Source of the DNA: Desulfobulbaceae bacterium
GTDB lineage: Bacteria; Desulfobacterota; Desulfobulbia; Desulfobulbales; Desulfocapsaceae
Reading direction: 5' to 3'
Length of the DNA: 64,000 nt
Assembly (NCBI GenBank): GCA_009773475.1
Contig: WSXV01000012.1
Coordinates: forward strand, 1-64,000
Part shown: one piece after another, positions 53,087 through 61,663 of the stretch
How the letters are laid out: every line of letters begins with the position of its first letter
How positions within the stretch are numbered: position 1 is the stretch's first letter
Position numbers and translations under genes: made by a program
Notes under the pieces: model-generated
Told to the model about the DNA's origin: nothing
Seen by the model: the letters and a program-made list of their open reading frames with translations, nothing else
Databases searched by the model: none

Positions 53087-53628
53087 TGAGGACACCTATA
53101 AGGATCTCTTCCCTTCTCCTTCATCGCCTCCTGTTCTTTCTTGTGGCGGGAAGTCTTCTCGGTGGCTGCAGTGCCGGGGTGACACCCCGACAGATGGAGA
53201 TGGACCCTGAAATAACCTACGGCTTGCGTGAGCAGAAACTGCTCTTCGAAAAACGGATGGAATTTGATCAGCTCAAAGAGGACTTTCTTTTGACCCGTGA
53301 CCCGGTTTTTTTAGCCAAAATGAATGGGACCATGGAGCGCACCGAAAAAGATATCGACAAGGCACAAGCCTTCCTTGACCTCCAACCCCCTTATCACCGG
53401 GGCATTGCCAAGGTTCGCCGGCAGACGGCGGAAACGGCCTTGCGCCAGGGTGAGCAGCATCTTTGTGAAATGCTGCTGGTCACCAGTGAACTCCACCTCC
53501 TCCATGGCGATCCAACCGCCGCCCGGGCAAGTCTGGAGAAACTGGATAATCGATTTGTCGGCGACTCGTTTTTGCAATATCGGGAAAAGGCAGCGCTGCT
53601 TCTTATGGAACTGAAGAAAGAAGGTTGA
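53086..53628 (+). CDS. small helical lipoprotein of the TPS/porin operon
   Basis: This 180-residue protein has a signal peptide with a lipobox (GSLLGGC) and a mature part of long amphipathic helices (LREQKLLFEKRMEFDQLKED). The pattern suggests a TPR-like or coiled-coil structure. It overlaps the coiled-coil gene by one base (TAATG). It is probably the outer-membrane or periplasmic partner of the coiled-coil protein; the function is unknown. Confidence 0.75.
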   Translation: MRTPIRISSLLLHRLLFFLVAGSLLGGCSAGVTPRQMEMDPEITYGLREQKLLFEKRMEFDQLKEDFLLTRDPVFLAKMNGTMERTEKDIDKAQAFLDLQPPYHRGIAKVRRQTAETALRQGEQHLCEMLLVTSELHLLHGDPTAARASLEKLDNRFVGDSFLQYREKAALLLMELKKEG

Positions 53629-53681
53629 AAGGGATTTCACACCAGACACATCATGATCCCCCTTCGATCTTCAGCCGGTTT

Positions 53682-54551
53682 TCACTCGGCAATCAATCCC
53701 GCCGGGATTTTCCCTTCCCCAAAATAGGTGGTAGCAAGTCGCTGCAGCATCTCCGATCTGCCGCCATCCGTTTCAAAGACCACCGTCTCCCCGTTTGGCC
53801 CGGCGCCCATAAGTGCTCGGGTTGAGCGAAGTTCCCGTCCGGTTTCAAGATCAAGACTGCTCTGGGCGGAGCCCACCACAATCAGTCTGCCCTTTTCTTT
53901 CCAGACAAAATAGTCCGGACAGCGAGTCTCAATCAAGATTGGCCGGGCCTCAAAACGCTCCATAAGCAGATCGGCAAACTGGTTTTTACTCTTGCTGGCC
54001 TCCACCACCACCGTTTCTCCACGGGGCCCGGCCCCAAAAAAAGTCTTGGAGACAACAAGTTCTCTGGAACGGATGAAGTCCCTCTCCACTACAGGATCGG
54101 GGCCAAGAATAAAAATTCGACCTTTCTGCTTCCACACCGAATACTCTCGCCCCACACGCCACAGCAGTATTGGGGCAGCATGGAACCGCTCCTGTAATTC
54201 CCTGGTGAGCTCTGGAAGGGCTGGATTGGCCTCAAAAACAACATCTTCTCCGGAAGGCCCAGCATCTGCTTCTAGAAACCCGGCGTTGCCAACAGGAATT
54301 TCATCAAAATTTCGTCCTGACGCTTGCGAGGCAAACACATATAAACGACCTCTGGAATGCCAGACTACAAGATCCTCCGCATCAACAATCAACCTGGCAT
54401 GGTTGAATTTGCTGTCATCACACTGCACGCTTTCAGGTGGCTTGCAAGCAAAGGTGGTGACATGGGAAGAACAGCTGCTCACCACATTGCCCACCAAGAG
54501 TGCCGTCAAACCAACAAAGAGAAAACTTCGTCCCCTATTTTTTTTTGACAT
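53682..54551 (-). CDS. lipoprotein with three internal ~75-residue repeats
   Basis: This 289-residue protein has a signal peptide and lipobox-like VSSC near residue 27. The mature part contains three repeats (about 60-130, 135-210 and 211-285) of the pattern W-x(3)-GR-[LI]-x-[VI]-x(n)-E-x(n)-GAGP-x-GE-TVV-[FV]-E-x(n)-RF-x-A-x-PIL. Each looks like a small beta-alpha unit. I do not recognise the family. It runs on the opposite strand to the TPS operon and converges with it. It has a good ribosome binding site. Confidence 0.78.
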   Translation of the reverse strand: MSKKNRGRSFLFVGLTALLVGNVVSSCSSHVTTFACKPPESVQCDDSKFNHARLIVDAEDLVVWHSRGRLYVFASQASGRNFDEIPVGNAGFLEADAGPSGEDVVFEANPALPELTRELQERFHAAPILLWRVGREYSVWKQKGRIFILGPDPVVERDFIRSRELVVSKTFFGAGPRGETVVVEASKSKNQFADLLMERFEARPILIETRCPDYFVWKEKGRLIVVGSAQSSLDLETGRELRSTRALMGAGPNGETVVFETDGGRSEMLQRLATTYFGEGKIPAGLIAE

Positions 54552-55022
54552 ATCCTTTCCTACTCCTTAAATTTGTACGAATGAACGAGATAGTTAAACG
54601 CATCGTCTTCTCTGAATGGATGAGCCATTTCAATCTCAGTTTTTTTTTATTCGGCGTCAGCTGTTCATCTCACAACCAGCGAAGAATATAAGGAATTTAT
54701 CATTATAAAAAACAAACATTCAATTAACGTTAGCCAACGATAATAAAACGATTAAGAGACACGTTCCCAGTCTATTCCAGCCCTTCCATGCTGCCGGCAA
54801 ATAGCTGCTCGGGGCTGCTGTTTGCCTGTTTGCCCCGGAGCCCCCTCTTTGATCTTGACAGAGACAATTTTTCGATGTAAAAATTTTCTCCTCATCGAAA
54901 TTGAACAGTAAGGTTCGTTTCATGCAAAAAACAGCATTTACTGCTTTTACCAACCCTGCCCTTGTCCTCACAGCCAGCCCCCCACAAGGCAGATTTGATT
55001 TTATTTATCGGGAGAACAATGC
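54552..55022. other. promoter region of the glutamate synthase operon
   Basis: This 470-bp gap has no convincing gene. A pair of arms tttcgatg (54870-54877) and catcgaaa (54893-54900) forms an 8-bp inverted repeat with a 15-base loop, 120 bp before the first gene; it could be an operator for nitrogen control. No NtrC or sigma-54 site is clear. Confidence 0.4.
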
Positions 55023-56165
55023 ATGTGTCGTTTAGCCCTAAAAACCGCCAATGAGCACTTTTCTCCCTATGAGGTGCTCACGGCCATGGAGGCCATGCAG
55101 GAAGGCTATGATGGCTCCGGCCTTGGCCTGCTGTTGCGCGGTCTGCACTTTGAAGATTATAAGTACAACACGAAGCACCCGGTTTTATCGGGCATAGCCC
55201 ACACTGAAGCCGCCTTGCAGCGCCTGAACACGCTTATGGAGCAACGTGGTTTTGAGTTGAAATATGACCATGAGTTTCAAACCCATCCGGAGATGATTGA
55301 GGCCAAAGACCGATATCGTTATTTTCTGCGTGTCTACAAGATGCCGGCGGCATTTGACGGCAAAAGCCAGGATGCGATCGATAACGAACTGATGCTCACC
55401 CGCCTGACCCTGCGAGCCAATGGGGAAGCTCACGAAAAAGACCTCACCGTTTTTTCCTTCTGGCCGGATGTGGCCATGATCAAAGAGATCGGCTGGCCCC
55501 TGGATATCGGCAACGCCCTGACCCTCCATGATAACCGGGTCACCTCACGGGTGTGTATGGCTCAAGGAAGGCAAAATACCAACTACGGCATCAACCTCTA
55601 CGCCTGCCATCCCTTTTTCATTCAAGGGGTTGCCACCATGACCAACGGCGAGAACACCGCCTTTGTTCCCATTCGTGACTGGCTGCTGGGTAAGCATTTC
55701 CCCGGCTATACCGGATACCAGAGTGATTCCGAGGTCTTTGCCCATATCTTGCATTACACCCTGAAACAGCTCAAACTCCCCCTTCAGGCTTACAAACACA
55801 TCATCACCCCACTGAAAAATGCCGAACTGGACGCCCATCCCCAGGGGCAATTTCTCAAAGGGCTGCGTGATGCCTGCCGTCGGCTGATCATTGACGGCCC
55901 CAATGCCGTTATCGGCACCCTGCCCGATGAGACCTGCCTGCTGGTTATGGATCATAAAAAGATGCGTCCGGCCACCGTTGGCGGTAGAAACGGGGCCTGG
56001 GCCATTGCCTCCGAGATGTGCGGGGTGGAGGCCCTGATCCCTGATCGCGATCCATCCTTTGATTTTCAACCCATGCGTGAACACACAATCATCGTCCCAC
56101 CTGATAGAAAGGAACTGACAATATGGTCTCAGCTCGATCCGTATCCGTTGGCCCAGGTAGCTTAG
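55023..56165 (+). CDS. glutamate synthase glutaminase subunit (archaeal-type GltB1)
   Basis: This 380-residue protein is a class II glutamine amidotransferase. The catalytic cysteine is residue 2 (MCRLAL) and becomes N-terminal after methionine removal. The Ntn-type core, with the RVCMAQGRQNTNYGINLYAC segment near residue 178, follows. It hydrolyses glutamine and channels ammonia to the synthase subunit, whose gene overlaps by 43 bases. In most bacteria this domain is fused to the synthase; the separate form is typical of archaea and some deltaproteobacteria and Firmicutes. Confidence 0.9.
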   Translation: MCRLALKTANEHFSPYEVLTAMEAMQEGYDGSGLGLLLRGLHFEDYKYNTKHPVLSGIAHTEAALQRLNTLMEQRGFELKYDHEFQTHPEMIEAKDRYRYFLRVYKMPAAFDGKSQDAIDNELMLTRLTLRANGEAHEKDLTVFSFWPDVAMIKEIGWPLDIGNALTLHDNRVTSRVCMAQGRQNTNYGINLYACHPFFIQGVATMTNGENTAFVPIRDWLLGKHFPGYTGYQSDSEVFAHILHYTLKQLKLPLQAYKHIITPLKNAELDAHPQGQFLKGLRDACRRLIIDGPNAVIGTLPDETCLLVMDHKKMRPATVGGRNGAWAIASEMCGVEALIPDRDPSFDFQPMREHTIIVPPDRKELTIWSQLDPYPLAQVA

Positions 56166-57763
56166 GCTACACGGACCTCCCCTGGATTATCCAGCACCGC
56201 GAAGACCGGTGTACCCTCTGTGGACGATGCACCGCGGTCTGCCCCAAAGAAGCAATTTATCTGGCCTACCGCCGGCAGAGAATGCCCAAGCTGGATGTCC
56301 TCAAGCAGTCGCGCGGCAACGAGTACCGGACCTTTGTCGGTATTCGTCAGAAGACCAACATGGCCAATGCCTGTATCGGCTGCTCCATGTGCACCATGGT
56401 CTGTCCCAACGAGGCGATTATGCCGGTGCCCAACACCAATGAGCATCGCACCCTCTTCTTCCACAACCAGAAGGGACAGCCCCAGACCAGAGGTGGCCGG
56501 AGAAATGTCAGCGGTCCCAACCTGCTGGACCGGATCATGTTTGACCGGATCTCCATGCTCACCGATCCGGCTCTGGATGCCGGACGCCATGAATTCAGCC
56601 TGACCACCACCCTGGGTCGGGTTCTTGCCCCCGAAGAATTTTTGAAGCGACAGAGAGAAGGCGGCTGGATTCCTCCTACCCGTGAGATATTCCCCTTTAT
56701 CATCGGCTCCATGTCCTTCGGGGCGCTGTCACCCAATATGTGGCTGGGCCTGCTTCAGGGTGTCGCCTACTGCAACGAGGTGTTGAAGATCCCGGTGGTC
56801 ATGTGTACCGGTGAGGGTGGTTGTCCACCCTGGGTTCTGCGAAGCCCCTATCTCAAATACATTATCCTTCAAATCGCTTCCGGTTATTTTGGCTGGGATG
56901 AGATCATTCGTGCCATCCCCCATATGCAGTGTGACCCGGCAGCCATCGAGATCAAATACGGCCAGGGTGCAAAACCCGGTGACGGCGGCCTGCTCATGTG
57001 GTTCAAGGTCTCAAAACTCATCGCCCGTCTACGCGGGGTCCCAGAAGGAGTTGATCTGCCTTCACCGCCAGTTCATCAGACCCTCTACTCCATTGAGGAG
57101 AGCGTCATGAAGATGATCCAGACCATGTCCACTGCCTTTGGCCACAAGGTGCCGGTTTACCCGAAAATCTCGGCCTCCACCTCCGCCAAATCCGTACTCA
57201 ACAACTTGGTGCGTAACCCTTACGCCGGTGGTCTGCTGATCGATGGCATTGATGGCGGCACTGGTGCGGCCTACAACGTCTCCATGGACGCCACCGGTCA
57301 TCCCATCGCCTCCAACGTCCGCGAGTGTTATCTGGATCTGGTGGCTCAAGGAAAGCAGAATGAGATCCCGATTTTTGCCGCCGGCGGCATCGGCAAGAAT
57401 GGCAACGTGACCCAGAATGGTCTGGCGCTGATCATGCTTGGCGCCTCCGGGGTGCACATGGGCAAATACATCATGCAGTCGGTGGCGGGATGCCTTGGCA
57501 ATGAAAAAAGCCGATGCAACGTCTGCAACGTCGGTATCTGCCCCAAGGGCATCACCAGCCAGAATCCGAAACTTTACCGCCGTCTGGATCCTGATCTGGT
57601 GGCCGAGCGAGTAAGCGAGGTCTTCATGGCCATTGCCACCGAGACCAAGAAAATCATGGCCCCACTTGGTCGCTCCCAGAGTCTGCCGGTGGGCATGTCC
57701 GACGCACTCGGCATCAGCGATAAAGACGCCGCTGACCGACTGGGCATTCGATACGTCTGTTAA
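56123..57763 (+). CDS. glutamate synthase FMN subunit with two ferredoxin clusters (archaeal-type GltB2)
   Basis: This 546-residue protein carries two 4Fe-4S motifs near the N-terminus (CTLCGRCTAVCP and CIGCSMCTMVCP, about 31-100) and an FMN-binding TIM barrel. The barrel includes the glutamate-synthase core IKYGQGAKPGDGG, the IDGIDGGTGAAYN segment and a 3Fe-4S-type cysteine set CNVCNVGIC near residue 470. It makes glutamate from 2-oxoglutarate and ammonia, using electrons passed through its own clusters. A ribosome binding site (aaagga) precedes the start, inside the upstream gene. Confidence 0.94.
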   Translation: MVSARSVSVGPGSLGYTDLPWIIQHREDRCTLCGRCTAVCPKEAIYLAYRRQRMPKLDVLKQSRGNEYRTFVGIRQKTNMANACIGCSMCTMVCPNEAIMPVPNTNEHRTLFFHNQKGQPQTRGGRRNVSGPNLLDRIMFDRISMLTDPALDAGRHEFSLTTTLGRVLAPEEFLKRQREGGWIPPTREIFPFIIGSMSFGALSPNMWLGLLQGVAYCNEVLKIPVVMCTGEGGCPPWVLRSPYLKYIILQIASGYFGWDEIIRAIPHMQCDPAAIEIKYGQGAKPGDGGLLMWFKVSKLIARLRGVPEGVDLPSPPVHQTLYSIEESVMKMIQTMSTAFGHKVPVYPKISASTSAKSVLNNLVRNPYAGGLLIDGIDGGTGAAYNVSMDATGHPIASNVRECYLDLVAQGKQNEIPIFAAGGIGKNGNVTQNGLALIMLGASGVHMGKYIMQSVAGCLGNEKSRCNVCNVGICPKGITSQNPKLYRRLDPDLVAERVSEVFMAIATETKKIMAPLGRSQSLPVGMSDALGISDKDAADRLGIRYVC

Positions 57764-57919
57764 GTTAAGAAGTCAGGAAAATCAATCCGGCTTTAAGTAC
57801 TCTCTCAAGTTCAGTTATTACAGAGTGTGATGCTTCGAAATTGAAGATATTTAAAACAGCAGATTCTTCGGCAATTAATTTATACTCTTATCTTTTAATC
57901 TCATTTTGAGGTGTTTTCA

Positions 57920-60286
57920 GTGGGTACGATAGTAGTAAAAGGTCTTAACGAAAATGGCGGTCGCATCAGTTCAATGGATTTTGAGATTCTGGTCCGGGCT
58001 GCCGCAGACAAAGCAAACCATCTAAGCCTGGAGACCTTTGGTCAGCACAACATCGGCATACGCTTACACCGTGCTGATGGTCTGACCATCGAAACCAAGG
58101 GCCCGGCTGGTCAGCGTCTTGGGTGCATGGGTATGCCCGGCACCTCCATCACCTGCCACGGTTCCGCCTCAGATGACGTTGGCTATCTCAATATCGGTGC
58201 CGTCATCACGGTCCGTGGTGATGCTACCAATGGTGTGTGCAGCGCCATGGCCAACGGCAAGGTCTATATTGGTGGATCCATCGGCGCACGGGGCCTGACC
58301 ATGACCAAATGGAACCCCGACTACCAACGGCCGGAGTTGTGGGTCCTTGGCTCCACTGGTGATTCATTTGCCGAGTTTAACTGTGGCGGAATTGCGGTAG
58401 TCTGTGGCATTAACGCCAAAAATCCTGCCAATATTTTGAGCTATCGCCCCTGTGTCGGCATGGTTGGCGGTACCATTTATTTTCGTGGCCCCATTGATAA
58501 TTCCCACCCCAAAACCAATGCCCGCCTTGACAAACCCTCTGATGATCAGTGGCAATGGCTGATGGATGGGATGACCACCTATCTTGAGCACATCGACCGT
58601 ACCGACCTGATCGCCACCCTGTCCATCAGGGATGAGTGGCAAACTCTCGAGGCCGTTACTCCGCAGGAAAGGGCCCTTATGTTTTCCGGCCCCATGTCCA
58701 TGATAGAATTCCGCAACAAGCACTGGAATAAGGCCTTTGGAGGTGGTGATCCACTGCGCGACATCGCTCCCGGTTTGGATCGCAGCCCCATTGAAGCGGT
58801 TCCCTCTGGTGATCTGCGCCGAAAAAAACCCTACTGGGCCAACCGGGAATCTGCTGCCCCTTGTACCTATTTCTGCCCCGTGCATATCCCCACCGTCGAT
58901 CGTCTGCGCCTGATTCGGGAAGGCAGGATTGACGAGGCCTACGAGATGCTCCTGCGTTATACTCCTCTGCCAGCTTCAGTCTGCGGAGCGGTCTGCCCAA
59001 ATCTCTGTATGGACAACTGTTCCCGCTCTGGTGTTGATGAACCCATTGACGTCAAGGTTCTCGGACGTGCCGTGGCCAATGTTCCGGCTCCGCCCATGGC
59101 CGAATCCATCGGCAAGAAGGTTGCCATTATTGGCGGTGGTCCTGCCGGGATGAATACCGCCTGGAAACTGGCCCAAGCCGGTGTCGAGGCCCATATCTTC
59201 GAACAGGATAAACAGATCGGCGGCAAGCTGGCCCAGGTTATTCCCTGGGAGCGTCTTTCCAAGGCTGTGTGGGATCAAGAAATCAAGCGTTTTCTTGAAA
59301 CTCCCAATATTCATGTGCACCTCAGCGTCAACCTGGACAAGGAAAAATTCCAGGAATTGCAGAGCAGTTATGACTACGTGGTTGTTGCCGTGGGCACCCA
59401 TGAACCCCGCCGTATCCCTTTCCCCGGCAATGAACGCGTTATCCCGGCGCTTCATTTCCTAAAAAACGCCAAAAGTGATAGCCCTGACCAGGTGGGAAAG
59501 GAAGTGGTTATCATTGGCGCCGGCAATGTCGGCTGCGATGTTGCCTGTGAGGCCTATCGCCTTGGTGCTGAGAAGGTCACCCTGGTTGATATTCAAAAGC
59601 CCTTGGCCTTCGGCAAGGAAAAAGAAGCTGCCGAGGCCCTGGGTGCCGTCTTCCGCTGGCCGGTCATGACCCGTGAAGTAACCGACCAGGGGCTGGTCAT
59701 GGATACTGGAGAAGTAATTCCAGCCCAGACGGTGATCATCTCCATCGGTGATGTTCCCGCCCTCAAATTCCTGCCTGAAGATGTTGAGACGGTGACTGTT
59801 GGCGGGGCTGCCTGGGTCAAGACCAAGGACTCACATCTGACCACCAACGCCAAGATTCTCGCAGTTGGCGATGTTGAAAAACCTGGGCTGGCCACCAACG
59901 CATTGGGAGCTGGAAAGACTGCTGCCGAGTTTATCATCGCTGATTTCATGGGAACTCCGTGGAAACCCTTCAATCAGCATCCCATCACGCAGCAAGCATT
60001 GACCATTACCCACTATGTACCCGATGCTCATCGTGAGATCCACACCGAGCAGGCCCAAGCGGAGAGTTGCCTCTCCTGCGCCTCCTGCCGTGACTGCCAC
60101 CTCTGCGAAACCATCTGTCCTACTGGGGCCATAAGCCGCCGAGAATTGGAGTATGGTCACACCAACGGCTATGAATCAGGCCTGCATGGGAGCTGGGAAT
60201 ACGTCTCTGACGACAAAAAGTGCATCGCATGCGGTTTCTGCGCCGACACCTGTCCCTGCGGTATCTGGATGATACGAACTTTTTAA
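57920..60286 (+). CDS. GXGXG domain (GltB3) fused to a GltD-type NAD(P)H-FAD oxidoreductase
   Basis: A GTG at 57911 is possible, but spacing from the gagg ribosome binding site fits the GTG at 57920 and 788 residues. The first 250 residues are the GXGXG beta-helix of glutamate synthase (GDATNGVCSAMANGKVYIGG). The rest is a GltD-like oxidoreductase: an N-terminal cysteine-rich region (CTYFCPVHIP, CPNLCMDNCSR), FAD site AIIGGGPAGMNTAWKL, NADPH site VIIGAGNVGCDVA, and C-terminal ferredoxin motifs CASCRDCHLCETICP and CIACGFCADTCPC. This fusion links electron supply directly to the third synthase domain. A 156-bp gap separates it from GltB2. Confidence 0.93.
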   Translation: MGTIVVKGLNENGGRISSMDFEILVRAAADKANHLSLETFGQHNIGIRLHRADGLTIETKGPAGQRLGCMGMPGTSITCHGSASDDVGYLNIGAVITVRGDATNGVCSAMANGKVYIGGSIGARGLTMTKWNPDYQRPELWVLGSTGDSFAEFNCGGIAVVCGINAKNPANILSYRPCVGMVGGTIYFRGPIDNSHPKTNARLDKPSDDQWQWLMDGMTTYLEHIDRTDLIATLSIRDEWQTLEAVTPQERALMFSGPMSMIEFRNKHWNKAFGGGDPLRDIAPGLDRSPIEAVPSGDLRRKKPYWANRESAAPCTYFCPVHIPTVDRLRLIREGRIDEAYEMLLRYTPLPASVCGAVCPNLCMDNCSRSGVDEPIDVKVLGRAVANVPAPPMAESIGKKVAIIGGGPAGMNTAWKLAQAGVEAHIFEQDKQIGGKLAQVIPWERLSKAVWDQEIKRFLETPNIHVHLSVNLDKEKFQELQSSYDYVVVAVGTHEPRRIPFPGNERVIPALHFLKNAKSDSPDQVGKEVVIIGAGNVGCDVACEAYRLGAEKVTLVDIQKPLAFGKEKEAAEALGAVFRWPVMTREVTDQGLVMDTGEVIPAQTVIISIGDVPALKFLPEDVETVTVGGAAWVKTKDSHLTTNAKILAVGDVEKPGLATNALGAGKTAAEFIIADFMGTPWKPFNQHPITQQALTITHYVPDAHREIHTEQAQAESCLSCASCRDCHLCETICPTGAISRRELEYGHTNGYESGLHGSWEYVSDDKKCIACGFCADTCPCGIWMIRTF

Positions 60287-60310
60287 CTTTTTCCTGATAA
60301 ACCACTATTT

Positions 60311-60350
60311 AAAAAAGCCCCTCAGGATTTACTCCTGAGGGGCTTTTTTA
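60311..60350 (+). terminator. intrinsic terminator of the glutamate synthase operon
   Basis: The stem agcccctcagg / cctgaggggct, with a 7-nt loop and flanking A6 and T6 runs, starts about 30 bases after the last stop codon. Confidence 0.95.
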
Positions 60351-60528
60351 TCGATTCAACCCTTATGATGCATTCGTTTCTCGTTTGAATCCAATGGCAT
60401 CCCAAGTCTCACATTCAAACCAATACCTTCGTCACCTTTCACAGCACAACTCCCCAACGAAAAACTTTAATTCCTAAACCCAGTACAACCTGCAGGCCGC
60501 GCATATTCAGAATCCTCTCCTCCGCCCG

Positions 60529-61059
60529 TCATAAATTCTCACAGAAAAAATCCAGCAGCAATCCTTCCAAGCCGGCCTGACTGACAAGCAAGGCAGCGGT
60601 CCTCTGCTCAAGGAGCAGGAGCGTTGTCGCAACTTCTTTATCCTTGATGTAAGAACAGTTGTAATTAAGGCAAAACATTGGCTTCATGGTCAAGATACAG
60701 CCTGTCATCCCCAAGAAACAGCATTCCTGCTGCTCATCCTGCTGCACCTGCACCTGGACCTGGACTCCGGCAAGCAAATTCATCAGTAACTGCAAGACAT
60801 CATTTTCCCCAGCCATGAAGGAACTGCAGCACCCGCCACCTTGCCGGCTCGCGCATTGGGTGCAGGTGAGCCCCATGGTCATTGCCCCCATCTGCCGCTG
60901 CAAGGCCCGTTCATTTGCCTTCACATTCGTCAACTGGGTAAGAACATCCGGTTGCTGCAGAAGAACGTTGCCGAATTGGACGTACAGTTCTCTTGAAACA
61001 GCCAACTTCAATGCCACTTCACCGCTGTAGAAATATGCGTACATCTCAGAACGTGTCAC
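60529..61059 (-). CDS. YkgJ-like cysteine-cluster protein
   Basis: This 176-residue protein starts at GTG behind a strong agaggag ribosome binding site. It has two cysteine clusters: CTQCASRQGGGCCSSF (about 66-81) and CCFLGMTGC...KPMFCLNYNC (about 112-134). The second resembles the YkgJ/UPF0153 zinc- or iron-binding domain (C-x-FL-x-x-x-GC-x-I-x-x-[RK]P-x-x-C-x-x-Y). The remainder is helical. Function is unknown. It converges with the glutamate synthase operon and has no obvious co-transcribed neighbour. Confidence 0.72.
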   Translation of the reverse strand: MTRSEMYAYFYSGEVALKLAVSRELYVQFGNVLLQQPDVLTQLTNVKANERALQRQMGAMTMGLTCTQCASRQGGGCCSSFMAGENDVLQLLMNLLAGVQVQVQVQQDEQQECCFLGMTGCILTMKPMFCLNYNCSYIKDKEVATTLLLLEQRTAALLVSQAGLEGLLLDFFCENL

Positions 61060-61663
61060 CTTAACTCCTCTTTAAACGCTATCCCATCATTGGGCCTTTA
61101 GCACATTAAACCAAGCCAGATATGGGCGGCAGTTCGCCTCCCATCCTCTTATCCGGACTAAGGATGCAGTTATAGCCATCCACCAAACAGACCCCAGAGA
61201 TATGTTTTTTCGCAAACCCCATGAGAGTGTACTCAGCAAGCAGATTGCAAACAGGAGTCCAATAATGTACCTTTCATTCAGCGGCTCGCTACTGGAAGCT
61301 GCTGTACCAACCGGATATATCAATCAGGTCTGAGGAGCTCTTTTGTTTCGCCGAGACCACTGAAGATTGTTTCCATTCACCAAAGGCGTTCAAGAGGGAT
61401 TAATTTCATTCGTACCAGCCCATTACCACAATCATGGGCGAGTTTACAGTGAGAAATCGATTTCCTTGACGCAAGACCCAACCGAATGTCGTCTGAAACG
61501 GGTTAAAGTTTATTTTTTTCAAAAAGTCTTTTTTTAATGCACAGCCAGTTGCACGACTCTCGCGATGAAGTCAGAGAATAATTCAACCTCCATCGGACAG
61601 GATCTCACATCCAATTCCTGATTCCATCCACTCATCTTTTTCCCATTTTTCCGGAAATCACAT
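61060..61663. other. 600-bp gap, no supported gene
   Basis: The gap between the YkgJ-like gene and the LOG-domain gene is AT-rich, with T7 and A-rich runs near 61510-61540. A 78-codon minus-strand frame (61087-61323) has a hydrophobic stretch but no ribosome binding site. I see no RNA gene or repeat. Confidence 0.45.

Noticed and set aside
61087-61323. 78-codon minus-strand frame with a hydrophobic segment
   Set aside because: No ribosome binding site and no family; may be chance in the AT-rich gap.
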